From Hyaloperonospora brassicae (lineage: Eukaryota; Oomycota; Peronosporomycetes; Peronosporales; Peronosporaceae), in contig CANTFL010000106.1 in assembly GCA_947650285.1 (NCBI GenBank), positions 310,001 through 374,000 on the forward strand: a stretch of 64,000 nucleotides of DNA, in the 5' to 3' direction. This document shows positions 8,963-18,819 of the stretch, in pieces; the stretch's first letter is position 1, and every line of letters begins with the position of its first letter. The position numbers were made by a program, and so were the translations under genes. Below the pieces are notes generated by a model. That model was not told the DNA's origin. It saw only the letters and a list, made by a program, of their open reading frames with translations, and did not search any database.

Positions 8963-11900
8963 AAGGATGCTGGATAGACGCGTCCAAGCACTGTTCGCTG
9001 GTACGAGAGTTCTTGCGTCTGCGCTGCATCTGTTGGTCGAGAACACATACGACGCGTCTATTTGTATCGTCACGTCGTCACGAGATGTTTTACACGACAG
9101 CGCGATGCTGATCTTCGTGGAGAGTACATTGCCTGTGAATGGCGAAAGCTCGTGCGCAGATAGACGTAAGAAACTCGATTCCACACTTGTCGCCGACTTT
9201 GACACGCATACGCTACGATGGCCTGGAAGCTGCTCTGGCGGCCGACAAACAAAAGAGTCTGCGCAATGGAAGCACATGGGCTCGCTTTCATTAGCCTACG
9301 GTGGAATTGGTCCTCTCTCCCACATCTCTTGGTGCCCACGTGTTGCTCGTCGCACAAGCGTAAGTCCATCTGAAGTGATTACGGCGCTCTATAGCAAAAA
9401 AAAGTGCGTTTAACGGAACTTGAGCACGTTGTTGCTCAACAAAACGGATCTCACGATAGGTTTAAGGCACTCGCACGGGCTGCTGTGGTAAGCGAGAAGT
9501 TCATTCAGCACAAGCAGGTGGACTGGCATGGCAGGAAATGCGATAGCCACGTCGGGTTAATTGTTTTCGGAGAGCCAGACGCTCCAGCAAATGATCGGGT
9601 CGTTTTCTACCACGGACATCTGCGGTTGCAGCTCGTTGTCGTCGTTCGAGCAGACGATCTGTTCAATTTTTACCGAGAAGTTAATAGTGCAGCCCATCTT
9701 CGCTGTCTGAGCCCATCATCAGGTCGTTTCTACGTCATGTACTTGTGGGCGGACGATCGGTTCGTCTTTTCCTGTGCACTTAGGTTTGTGCAAGTCACCG
9801 CTCTTGATCGAACGAAGTAGCGATGTTTGTCGCGACGTGTCGTTGTAGCTTATCAGCAATATGGGCTCAGTCAGATCGCATAAAAAAAACGGTCACATCG
9901 GCCGCCATAAGCAGCAGATTGGGGCGCGTGTGGGGCGCTACCGAGAGGAAAAGGACTGCAGGTCGAACGAAGAAAAAGTGCGAGGGGACCGGATGTAAAT
10001 AGATAGAAAACGAACAAATGCGAATTCCAACGTTTGCATGTGTCGATTACCGAGCGACAACGTTCCATGTCGTAGGCTCTTTTCAGACTCGCCTAACCTT
10101 CTTTGCCTCGACCGTGCATCCTGTCAAGTCCAACAAAAGCAGCAGCTAAACATTTCGTTCATCCACATCGCACGACGCAGGAACACACAACTACACGAAA
10201 AACGCGACACTGATGACCACTAGCATTGGAAACGGTCTAGGAGCAAGTAGCAACGGACTTTCGCGAGTGTCACATACGAAATCAAGGTGAGGCACGTCCG
10301 ATGCCTCGAACCATCTGTCGACTACACCGAGCGTCCGAGTAGACCTCGGGCGCCTGTTACCAGATACGAAGGAGGCAATGCACAGGGCTTGGGTACGAAT
10401 CTGGTGGATAGCCTGTTCTATCTGCTTCGCCACCCGATGGACACAGCGCAACCGATGGGTGCACAAGCACGAGGGGACGACCGCCAACCAAGCGAAATCC
10501 GGACTACAAGGAAGCCTCCTTCGGCAGCTTCATGCTGTAGCGGTTAGGGAGCACCGGTTCAACCGCAACGGGGACGACTGCATTTTTTTCAGGCTAGCGA
10601 CGGAGTTGTTTCACGAACGGGTTCCTCAGCGGCCGTTTGCTTGATATAACCCTGGACGGCATATACCGTCACGAGCAGGGGTGCTCGAGCGTCTAGAGAC
10701 TTTTCAGCAACCTTGTATACCGTAAAGGATAATAGAATGCCTGTTACTCTCTCTCACCATCTGTCGACTTGTTTGTCAAGCGAGTGCGTCCCTCGTTTCA
10801 ATTACGCATGGTGGTTGAAGCTTGTGACACAACAATTGCCGATTCGTAGGCAAAGTCTCTATGTCATACTTCGATCTTGCGAGGGGAACAAGATAGGAAA
10901 GTGACATTCATAAACATGTACGCTAGGTTCCAGCTCGCAGTATAGAATTCGTATCTTGTAGATTAGCCACGCCGGTAGACCAACTCTTACCTAGCATTAT
11001 TGGGCAAGGCCCACATGGGATAGTATAGTGCTTGAGGTCCGAAAGGTATCATAGCCCGTGACCCCCTCATCGCTTTAGTTGAAACCCTCATCTACAAGGT
11101 TTATTTTCACCCTTCATTTCCAGGTGGTGGCTGCTGTCAGTACGTGACAAAAACGACTATTGGTGCAACGAGTTGTGCGGATAAGTAAGGAATTGTTGCT
11201 GGTCAGTGCGCCAAATACTATGCAGGAGCGCGCATTGACATGTGCGTTACAAAGTTGGTGGATTGTGAAATGACGACTGTCGCACCAACATCGGAGTCCG
11301 CGATGGCCAAGGTAAACATATACTTGACAAGCTAGTCTACAGATTTCCGCGGTGGTTGATATTACGTGCATGACGAGTGCATTCACTGCTCAACTTCGCT
11401 AGCCTGATTGTTCGATACAGGTTCACAGCATAGCTGTCAACAGTCTTTTTACTTCCTCAGCCTGGTCACGCATTGCAGTCAAGTTAGCTTTGTAACCTGG
11501 TCACACAGGAAGACATACCTAAGGTCGTTGATCGTTCGTTCTGGCGTCGCGAGATTTAGAGGAAACATGCGGATCTATACTGAAGGACGTGCGGGCAGGC
11601 GCGAAGTGTGAGATGACCGGTGCCGAAAATAAGGCGGTGTATAATAGGAAGTCGACGGAATTGAACGATATTTTCGCAAAATCTCGAGCACTTTCGTCTC
11701 AGACGGGTTTTGCTTTACACGATTGTGTGATACGAAACGACACCAGCAACGATTCGCAACGAAGGACATGCTGCTTGCGCTCAACAAGGAGCGTGTGTCG
11801 ATCAAGTCTGTGGCCCTATCGCTTATGTTCCATCTATTCATCCTCAGTGCATATGCGGCTACATTCAGTTGCACCTCTCATGTGACCACAACTTGTCGAA

Positions 11901-12084
11901 CAAAAAGGAGCAGGCGCGGTAGTTCTCTCGACTGTGATTATTATACACGCCGTGCAGAGTAGCTTTACGTCTATGCGCCGGAATTCGCTTGGCTTCTGTT
12001 TGATGGGGGGGAGGCGAAAGAGCGATTGTGTGCAGGGCTCTTGATCGATTAGACAGATGCTATCTCACTCACGCATGTTCTCTA
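8963..12084. other. Three-kilobase gene-poor interval
   Basis: Many short open frames exist on both strands, but none shows a recognisable domain, signal peptide or consistent composition. The longest, 9404-9820 plus (138 codons), has no start context or motif that I can support. The interval separates the effector-like gene from the young copia element. Confidence 0.5.
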
Positions 12085-12338
12085 TGTTATGTCGAAGGAA
12101 AATTGGAAAGTGTATTGAATTAGTTTTCCTATGAACTTACTCGTCGTGTAATCTTCTTCTACCTTGTAGCTTTCCCTGATCTTGATGGATTCTAGAACAT
12201 ACACTCAAGGTAGTTCTAGAATCATCAGACTGCACGTGAACCGTTTACACCCTGTCGTATCATCGCTGTCTTGTCACTTGTGCGTAGCAAATCACAGTTG
12301 GCTTTGTTGACCGTGCATTGACAGTGCACACATCAACA
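12085..12338 (-). repeat. 3' LTR of the young copia element
   Basis: 254-bp direct repeat of 16635-16888, one mismatch. It borders the polypurine tract at 12339 and the CTCTA duplication at 12080. Confidence 0.96.
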
Positions 12339-12345
12339 CTCCCAC

Positions 12346-15300
12346 TCACTGTTGATGCTCGGATCCATCACGTACCTTGATGTCCATTTCGGCACGGAGG
12401 TACTGGAATCGCTTGGTGCCGAGTGCCTTCGTTAGTATGTCGGCAAGTTGATGTTCCGTCTCCTTGTATATCACCTTTATATCACCGGCCAGAACTTTCT
12501 CTCGGACAAAGTGGTGACGTATGTCTACGTGTTTAGTCCGCGCATGGTATCCTGGGTTTGTTGCGAGAGCAATGGCTCCTTGATTATCCTCGTAGATGAC
12601 AGTAGGATTCTTCTGCTCGAATCCGAGGTCAGCCATTAACATCCTTGCCCATAGTATGTCTTGAGTGCACATGCTTAGCGCCATGTATTCAGCCTCAGAA
12701 GTACTCAATGCAACGGTGCGTTGGTACTTAGACTTAAATATAACAGGGCCTCCATTAAGCACCAGAAAAACACCAGATACCGATCGACGGTCGTCCAAGC
12801 TGTTTCCCCAATCGGCGTCACTATACGCTGTTAGTTGTTGCTGTAGTTTGTCAACACTGTAGTGTAATCCAAAACCACTCGTCGAGCGGAGGTATCTTAG
12901 CACTTTGATCAGTGCCTTCCAGTGTTGTGAGCCAGGGTTTTCTGCAAATCGTCCAAGTTGGCTCACAGGAAATGCTGCGTCTGGTCTGGTCGTGGTCACT
13001 ATAAACAGCAGTCGTCCCAGCAATTGGCGGTACGGTGTACGACTCATGGCTTGTCTTTCGACATCGGACTTTGGACTGTTTGCGCTGGACAGTTTCATGC
13101 TCTGATCACATGGGTTACCAGTTGGTCGGGCTTGAGTCTGTCCAAACATGTCTGCAGTCTCCTCGATGTATCTTTGTTGCGAAATAAACATCTCACGCTT
13201 CTTTCGGTCGTACATAACTTCCATTCCAAGCAAGTGCTTCACTGGACCAAGGTCTTTGGTTTGAAACCGCTGAGAGATTTGTTCTTTCACCTTGCGTACC
13301 GTGGTTGCTTCTTTTGCAGCCACAATCATATCATCAACGTATAAGCACACGTACGCCCAGCCTTCACCATCCTTTATCTTGTATATGCATCGATCAGCAC
13401 CGCACGCGACAAATCCCATCTCCAGTAATGCATTGTGAATCGTCTTATTCCAGGTATTTGCAGCCTGCTTAAGTCCGTAAAGCGCGCGATTCAATTTAAG
13501 TACAAACTCGCTGCCAATTTTCATCCCTTTGGGTGGTAACAAGTATACTTCTTCTTGTAGGTCGGCATTCAGGTAGGCCGTATCAACATCAAGCTGGTCG
13601 ATCACATATCCTGCTGCGCAGCAAATCGACAATAGCATCCTGATGGAGTTCATACTGGCGACAGCCGCGTACGTCTCGAAAAAGTTGATACCATATTGTT
13701 GCAGGAATCCGAGCGCCACAAGTCGTGCTTTGTATCGACCATCACTCTTTTTAGCCCATACCCACTTCGATCCAATTGGTTTCATTCCAGGCTTGCGTAC
13801 AATTGGTGTCCACGTCTTATTACGCTCATGAGCCGCAAATTCATTCTCAATAGCTTTAATCCATTGGTATCTGTCAGGTCCATTCACTGCCTCCGCATAA
13901 GAGCCAGGTAAATCACGAGCTATCATGGTAACTTCTGCTATCAATGCCACATCGCTGTTTATTCGCGATCTCTTGGAAGGAGGTTCGTCATCTTCACTCC
14001 CACTGGCTTCATGGTTTTCATTGTATGGCACAATGCTGTTTTCTGTTGTGGTACTAGTGTTATTGTCTTCCAACAAGAGCTGAACAGGTTGCTCAATTGG
14101 TAGCATTTCATCAACACCTCCTCGTGGTCCGGATTCACTTCTCCCACTGGCATCGTCGGTAAGAACACGATACTGATGCTCGCGACCGGAACGACGCTTA
14201 AGTTGTGGACGGAACACCATCGCTCCAGAGTCGTGCGGATTGTGTAATTCGAGTTCTTGGTGACGAGGTCCTTGTTGAATTACTTGGGAAGTGTGTTGAT
14301 GTTGTTCGTTGTTCATATTTCTTGCAAGATAATGATTGCTTGTCTCACTCGAAGGTGTGTTACTGATGTCATTGTCAGAACTCGGTACTTCCATCTCCAC
14401 ATCTTCGACAATTTCGTGCTCTTCCATTTCAACATCTTCATCACCATCTTGTTGCAAGTTACTTGGTTGATCTCCATCATCGTCATCTTGTCGTATTATT
14501 ATCATCTTCGGGTGTGGTACAACTGGATTGTCTTCGTAAATGTTACTAACTTCACGTTCATCTAACGCGATCGAACGACTGATCTTGATCGTACCAGTCT
14601 CCAGATCAAGCACCCTGTAACCCTTGGTGTGTCTTGCATATCCTAACAGCATGCAGCGAAACCCTTTCGCGTCGAATTTCGTGCGCTTTGAGTCATCGAT
14701 ATGTGCGTATCTAAGTGAACCAAATACACGTAGGTGAGAAATTTCGGGCTTCGTCTTAAAGCACAGTTCAAAAGGAGTCTTCTCCTCGTGATTGCAGTTC
14801 GTGGTTCTGTTAAGTAAATACACCGCCGTATTCACAGCTTCGGACCACCACTTCTTTGCCACCCGCTTGTAATGCATCATGCTTCTGGCCGTCTCAACAA
14901 TCGTACGGTTCATCCGTTCAGCAACACCGTTTTGTTGAGGACTGTAGGGTACTGTCTTCTGATGGATGATGCCGTGTTTCTTGCAGTACGAAGCAAACCT
15001 CTTGTTTTTGTATTCACCGCCATTGTCAGTACGTATGGCCTTAATACGAAATCCACACTGCTGCTCCATCTCGGTCCGAAATTCAATGAACTTGGACAGT
15101 ACTTCACTCTTGGACTTCAGAAAATATACAGTCACTAATCTTGAAAAATCGTCCACGAGAGACAATACGTATCGTGACCCACCAGGAGTTGGGTTCTTCA
15201 TAGGGCCCATGACGTCAGAGTGAATAAGCTGCAGTGGCTGCGTTGTCTTTGTCTTCGACTCTTGTGGAAAACTCGCGACACACAGTTTCCCTTGTAGACA

Positions 15301-15807
15301 CCCTCCACACAAATTCTTGTTCGTGTCAGGTACTACATTCGGTAGTCCTTCCGTAGCCTCCTTTGTCTTTTTAAACTTGTTGTGGCTAATGTGACCCATT
15401 CGTGCATGCCACAGCTCCCACTTGTTACCAGCGTCTTCATGTTCTACCAACATCGCGTGCTCATACTCCACATCAAGAGTGTGCACGCTTCTCATGCGCT
15501 TCGCAGAAATCATCAACACATTATCCTTGTAGATACCGCAGTATTTTTCACCGAATCGAACGTTGTACCCACGCTGGACGATCTTGGGCACCGCTAGTAG
15601 TCGTCTGTCCAGCGTTGGAATGTGCAATACTTCATTCACAGTCACTGCTGTACCATTCGTACAGCGAAATCGAATGCTTCCTCGTCCAATTGCATTCATG
15701 ACCGCACCATCGGCAACGCGAACTTGAATGGCTTCTCTCAATTTCTCGTACTCAAAGAAATCTTCTTCGGCTGGGGTCATATGTGACGAGACGCCGCTGT
15801 CCAACAA
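12346..15807 (-). CDS. pol: Copia Pol: protease, integrase, reverse transcriptase, RNase H
   Basis: 1,153 residues are open without a stop. The order is typical of copia: aspartic protease DSG at 3-5; GAG-pre-integrase zinc site from HARMGH (134) to CGGC (167); integrase DDE residues D198, D261 and E297 with 35 residues between the last two; an acidic linker from about 430 to 610; reverse transcriptase from about 645, with DVD at 740-742 and YVDD at 823-826; and RNase H with YSDADW near 996, STSEAEYMA near 1035 and EDNQ near 1073. The reported start is only the first ATG in the frame; the protease frame is open for a few codons more, back to a TAA beside the A8 run. All catalytic residues that I can place are intact. 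Expression should depend on joining to gag across the A8 run. Confidence 0.96.
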   Translation of the reverse strand: MLDSGVSSHMTPAEEDFFEYEKLREAIQVRVADGAVMNAIGRGSIRFRCTNGTAVTVNEVLHIPTLDRRLLAVPKIVQRGYNVRFGEKYCGIYKDNVLMISAKRMRSVHTLDVEYEHAMLVEHEDAGNKWELWHARMGHISHNKFKKTKEATEGLPNVVPDTNKNLCGGCLQGKLCVASFPQESKTKTTQPLQLIHSDVMGPMKNPTPGGSRYVLSLVDDFSRLVTVYFLKSKSEVLSKFIEFRTEMEQQCGFRIKAIRTDNGGEYKNKRFASYCKKHGIIHQKTVPYSPQQNGVAERMNRTIVETARSMMHYKRVAKKWWSEAVNTAVYLLNRTTNCNHEEKTPFELCFKTKPEISHLRVFGSLRYAHIDDSKRTKFDAKGFRCMLLGYARHTKGYRVLDLETGTIKISRSIALDEREVSNIYEDNPVVPHPKMIIIRQDDDDGDQPSNLQQDGDEDVEMEEHEIVEDVEMEVPSSDNDISNTPSSETSNHYLARNMNNEQHQHTSQVIQQGPRHQELELHNPHDSGAMVFRPQLKRRSGREHQYRVLTDDASGRSESGPRGGVDEMLPIEQPVQLLLEDNNTSTTTENSIVPYNENHEASGSEDDEPPSKRSRINSDVALIAEVTMIARDLPGSYAEAVNGPDRYQWIKAIENEFAAHERNKTWTPIVRKPGMKPIGSKWVWAKKSDGRYKARLVALGFLQQYGINFFETYAAVASMNSIRMLLSICCAAGYVIDQLDVDTAYLNADLQEEVYLLPPKGMKIGSEFVLKLNRALYGLKQAANTWNKTIHNALLEMGFVACGADRCIYKIKDGEGWAYVCLYVDDMIVAAKEATTVRKVKEQISQRFQTKDLGPVKHLLGMEVMYDRKKREMFISQQRYIEETADMFGQTQARPTGNPCDQSMKLSSANSPKSDVERQAMSRTPYRQLLGRLLFIVTTTRPDAAFPVSQLGRFAENPGSQHWKALIKVLRYLRSTSGFGLHYSVDKLQQQLTAYSDADWGNSLDDRRSVSGVFLVLNGGPVIFKSKYQRTVALSTSEAEYMALSMCTQDILWARMLMADLGFEQKNPTVIYEDNQGAIALATNPGYHARTKHVDIRHHFVREKVLAGDIKVIYKETEHQLADILTKALGTKRFQYLRAEMDIKVRDGSEHQQ

Positions 15808-16588
15808 CCATCCTTTTTTTTAATCCGTTTGTGGCCGTGAATGCCATTTCATTTCCATCATTCTTGGTGGCAGATCGGCACTCAAACTGCTTGTGTCCGA
15901 TCTTGTTACAGTGGTGACACTTCCCACGAAACGGCTGTTTCTTCTTCCAGCTCTCTTCTGCACCACGTTGTTTGCGTATTCCACGACCACGATCCTGTTT
16001 ATGGCCTCCACGACCAACGCGGAAAGCTCCTTCGGAGACCTCTTGCTGCTGCTTCTTCTTGTGTTCCTTCAACAGCTTTTCTTTCACATCCACCATCGTC
16101 ACACCCATGGAATTCTCAATGATGGACACAATCATCTCGTACTCTGCCGGTAAGCTACTCAGCAGAACTGTCATCTGGCGTGCGTCGTCCATGGTATCGC
16201 CCACCGCCTCCATACTCAAAACAAGTTCATCGAAACGGTCGAGGTGGCTCACCATGTCGCCTCCCTCATCCATACGAAATTCGTGCAATCGACGTGTCAG
16301 TGCCACTCGATTCTGAAGGTTTGTCTTGTTGTAGTAGTCGCGTAGTGTTTCCCATGCTTCCTTCGCAGTGCGAGCATGTCGGATCTTCGTCTGATGCTTT
16401 ACTTCGATCCCTTGAGCAATAATAGCAAACGCCTTCATGTCCTTGACCTTCCAATCCTCCGTCATCTCCTTCTCCGACTTCACTTCCAAGATGTGCTCTA
16501 GCAGGCCCTTCCTCGCAAGTGTCATCTTCATATTGAATTCCCAATGGAAGTAGTTGTCTGTTCCAAGCAGGTCATCGGGTTTCTTCAT
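15752..16588 (-). CDS. gag: Copia Gag with CCHC zinc knuckle
   Basis: The frame is 278 codons. A short N-terminal DUF4219-like segment (DNYFHWEF near residue 10) is followed by the copia gag core to about residue 190. A basic Gly/Arg-rich stretch and a zinc knuckle CHHCNKIGHKQFEC follow (CX2CX4HX4C). The protein packages RNA in virus-like particles. Beyond the A8 run at 15814-15821 the frame no longer encodes copia-like sequence, while the protease motif begins in the overlapping frame. The start ATG at 16588 lies downstream of a five-codon upstream frame that begins in the primer binding site. Confidence 0.93.
   Translation of the reverse strand: MKKPDDLLGTDNYFHWEFNMKMTLARKGLLEHILEVKSEKEMTEDWKVKDMKAFAIIAQGIEVKHQTKIRHARTAKEAWETLRDYYNKTNLQNRVALTRRLHEFRMDEGGDMVSHLDRFDELVLSMEAVGDTMDDARQMTVLLSSLPAEYEMIVSIIENSMGVTMVDVKEKLLKEHKKKQQQEVSEGAFRVGRGGHKQDRGRGIRKQRGAEESWKKKQPFRGKCHHCNKIGHKQFECRSATKNDGNEMAFTATNGLKKRMVVGQRRLVTYDPSRRRFL
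15814..15821 (-). other. A8 run at the gag-pol frame junction
   Basis: Eight adenines on the minus strand. Gag codons run across TTA AAA AAA AGG, while the protease frame is shifted by +1, with a TAA directly at its upstream limit. Most copia elements use one gag-pol frame; a run of seven would keep a single frame here. Options are a new one-base insertion, slippage during transcription or translation, or a consensus error. Confidence 0.8.
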
Positions 16589-16622
16589 CGTACTGGCTTC
16601 TGGCAGAGGTCCTTAAGCTCTT

Positions 16623-16634
16623 GGGCTCATAACC
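16623..16634 (-). promoter_or_regulatory. Primer binding site of the young copia element
   Basis: The minus strand reads GGTTATGAGCCC directly inside the 5' LTR. It is complementary to the initiator tRNA-Met anticodon stem-loop, which suggests a half-tRNA primer. The ATG it contains opens a five-codon frame ending in TAA before the true gag start. Confidence 0.8.
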
Positions 16635-16888
16635 TGTTATGTCGAAGGAAAATTGGAAAGTGTATTGAATTAGTTTTCCTATGAACTTACTCGTCGTGTT
16701 ATCTTCTTCTACCTTGTAGCTTTCCCTGATCTTGATGGATTCTAGAACATACACTCAAGGTAGTTCTAGAATCATCAGACTGCACGTGAACCGTTTACAC
16801 CCTGTCGTATCATCGCTGTCTTGTCACTTGTGCGTAGCAAATCACAGTTGGCTTTGTTGACCGTGCATTGACAGTGCACACATCAACA
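16635..16888 (-). repeat. 5' LTR of the young copia element
   Basis: 254-bp LTR, one mismatch to 12085-12338, followed on the plus strand by the CTCTA target duplication at 16889-16893. Confidence 0.96.
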
Positions 16889-16893
16889 CTCTA

Positions 16894-18745
16894 TTCCGCA
16901 GGTTTACCCGTGCTGGTACATTGTGACCCGATCACCCTTCCGATGTTTCCCGTCCACATTGTATGCATCTCGTTTCAGAACAAAGACTTTTACAGCTTAG
17001 ACAACGTACGCGATATGTTGTGCAGAGCATTGTGCTCACAATATCATCTTTCTTACACATGGATACGCAATGCTTGGCACATGATCAGAGACTCCGGAAC
17101 GCATTAACACTTCGGCTATCGCAGAGTAGGCGTGGGTAGTGCTGCCTGAGCTGGATGGCTGAGAGTAGTTTATTTGCTCACAGGCAACACGAATACGTCG
17201 GATGTAGTTCGTTTGGTTCTCGCCAACCGACTGTGTAGGTCTTGCGATATCAATTGTAAAAACCGCACGTGGTCATCTGTGATCATGGTAATACACGTTC
17301 TGACTCCATTTCGTAGCCAGGAACAAGGGTCTCTCGCGACGATGCGAACTACAGGACCAGCCTATCACTAGCCAATTATCCTTGCTGTTTCCAGTTTGAC
17401 AAGAACAAACTTGAGATTGAAAGCATCGTATTGTCAGGTATGTAGTATCACGCGCCAACGTCAAGTGAACGGCTTTCAGTCACACCCGCAGCATCAAGCA
17501 AGAGTTACTTCGAAATACATTTGCGCTTGACCATTCGCTGTCAAGACTTTATCGGATAGTACCCGCGCGTGTTTTTGCAACGCAAAATGAAAAGTGAGGT
17601 TCCATCTTAGCGATTTTTTCTGCCCCACTGACAAATGTACATCGGACACTGAACTGTATATGGAACAGCTGCATGTCCCACATTATGCAAGATCTTACCA
17701 CTGCAGCGTTCGTGCCACAACATTCTTTGTTTCGATGGTTACGATTCCTTCTGACAGTCGACGCTCACCTTTCCACGTGCATGTTCCCAGCTCGAGCGTG
17801 CGGCGGCCTTTGTCCCACGTAGGACATCTTTGTTACAAAACAACAGATCTTTTGATGCTGCAGCGTACTTTTTTCGCGCTAAAATTTGCTTTGAGCAGAG
17901 TATGACATGCACCGTCAACGCGTCCAGACGGACCCAACTGATACGTAGAACACAACTGTTTGAAAACGCTGCTGCAATTTGAACATCGCCTGGAACATAC
18001 CCGATCGAAGCGATTTGTCCCTTCTTATTTGGATGACAGCACATGCTGTATCGTGAATGGTAGAATAGACGTACAACTCTGTCATCACAGCTCCTGTAAA
18101 AGCTGCATCGTTCACGCACGATGTTGTTACAATGAAGTCGCTTTGTGCATTACTTAACGACGCTCTGCTGTTTCAATTGTTGTCATGCGGTTTCGAGGAT
18201 ACAAACATGGACGAAAGAGGACAAAGGTGCAGGGTATGCCATGGTGGTCAAGACCGCAACTACTTGCACGTGCCGCACGGCTTCGGACCAAGACATGCCA
18301 TCGAGTCACTACTTTTGTACAATGTTGACGTGTGCAGCTTCACGCCTGTACACTAGAACGACGAGTAGGTTGTGCGACTCACAGCAGCTGACAGTATCTT
18401 GCTTGAAAGCCTACAACAAGGCAATCTGGCCGTCGGTGGCTGGTATCCATTTGTACGTTATTGCTCCGAGCTCATATAACGTAAGAATAGGAAGCAGTTG
18501 TCCAGAGTAGCTCGAATTTGCCATGCACGACGAGTACGAGGATCGTATCGTCAAGTGACTCTTTCGGCGGTAGGTAACCACATGTAACGACAATAACACG
18601 TGTACGACGATAATTGTGGATTACGTCGACGAAAGGGTCCAAATGAACGAGCGAACGGGGGGGGCAGCTTGTGGCAGCAGCGTTCGAAAGCAAGGGAAAA
18701 ACCTCAGCGCTGCAGGCTGAGCAATTAGGGGGAGGAGGAATTAGG
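16894..18745. other. Intergenic interval, no gene recognised
   Basis: Only short overlapping frames without motifs are present on both strands. No repeat shared with the copia elements was noticed. Confidence 0.5.
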
Positions 18746-18754
18746 GCTCACTCT
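18746..18754 (+). promoter_or_regulatory. Initiator-like element upstream of the 477-aa gene
   Basis: GCTCACTCT matches the oomycete initiator core YCAYTYY (TCACTCT) and lies 66-74 bp before the ATG at 18820. No clear flanking FPR motif is seen, so this is tentative. Confidence 0.4.
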
Positions 18755-18819
18755 AATGAAGCCGGTACACGAGTCGTACTTAGGCGAGTTCCCCCGTCCG
18801 CCATCATCGTCAGCCACAA

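Larger units (their letters stand above)
12085..16888 (-). mobile_element. Young, nearly complete Ty1/copia retrotransposon
   Basis: The element is 4,804 bp on the minus strand. Its LTRs of 254 bp (12085-12338 and 16635-16888) are identical except for A12150 against T16700. They start TGTTATGTCG and end CATCAACA in plus orientation. The target duplication CTCTA is perfect at 12080-12084 and 16889-16893. A polypurine tract, minus-strand GAGTGGGAG (12339-12347), overlaps the pol stop. The primer site GGTTATGAGCCC directly follows the 5' LTR. Gag and pol are open apart from one frame change at an A8 run. LTR identity, TSD and open frames together indicate a recent insertion. Confidence 0.97.

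Noticed and set aside
8906..9277. N-terminal extension of the effector-like gene to 9277
   Set aside because: It would bury the signal peptide inside the protein and start upstream of the Inr+FPR-like promoter.
9404..9820. 138-codon plus frame as a possible gene
   Set aside because: Length is within chance, no motif, no signal peptide and no neighbouring exon could be recognised.
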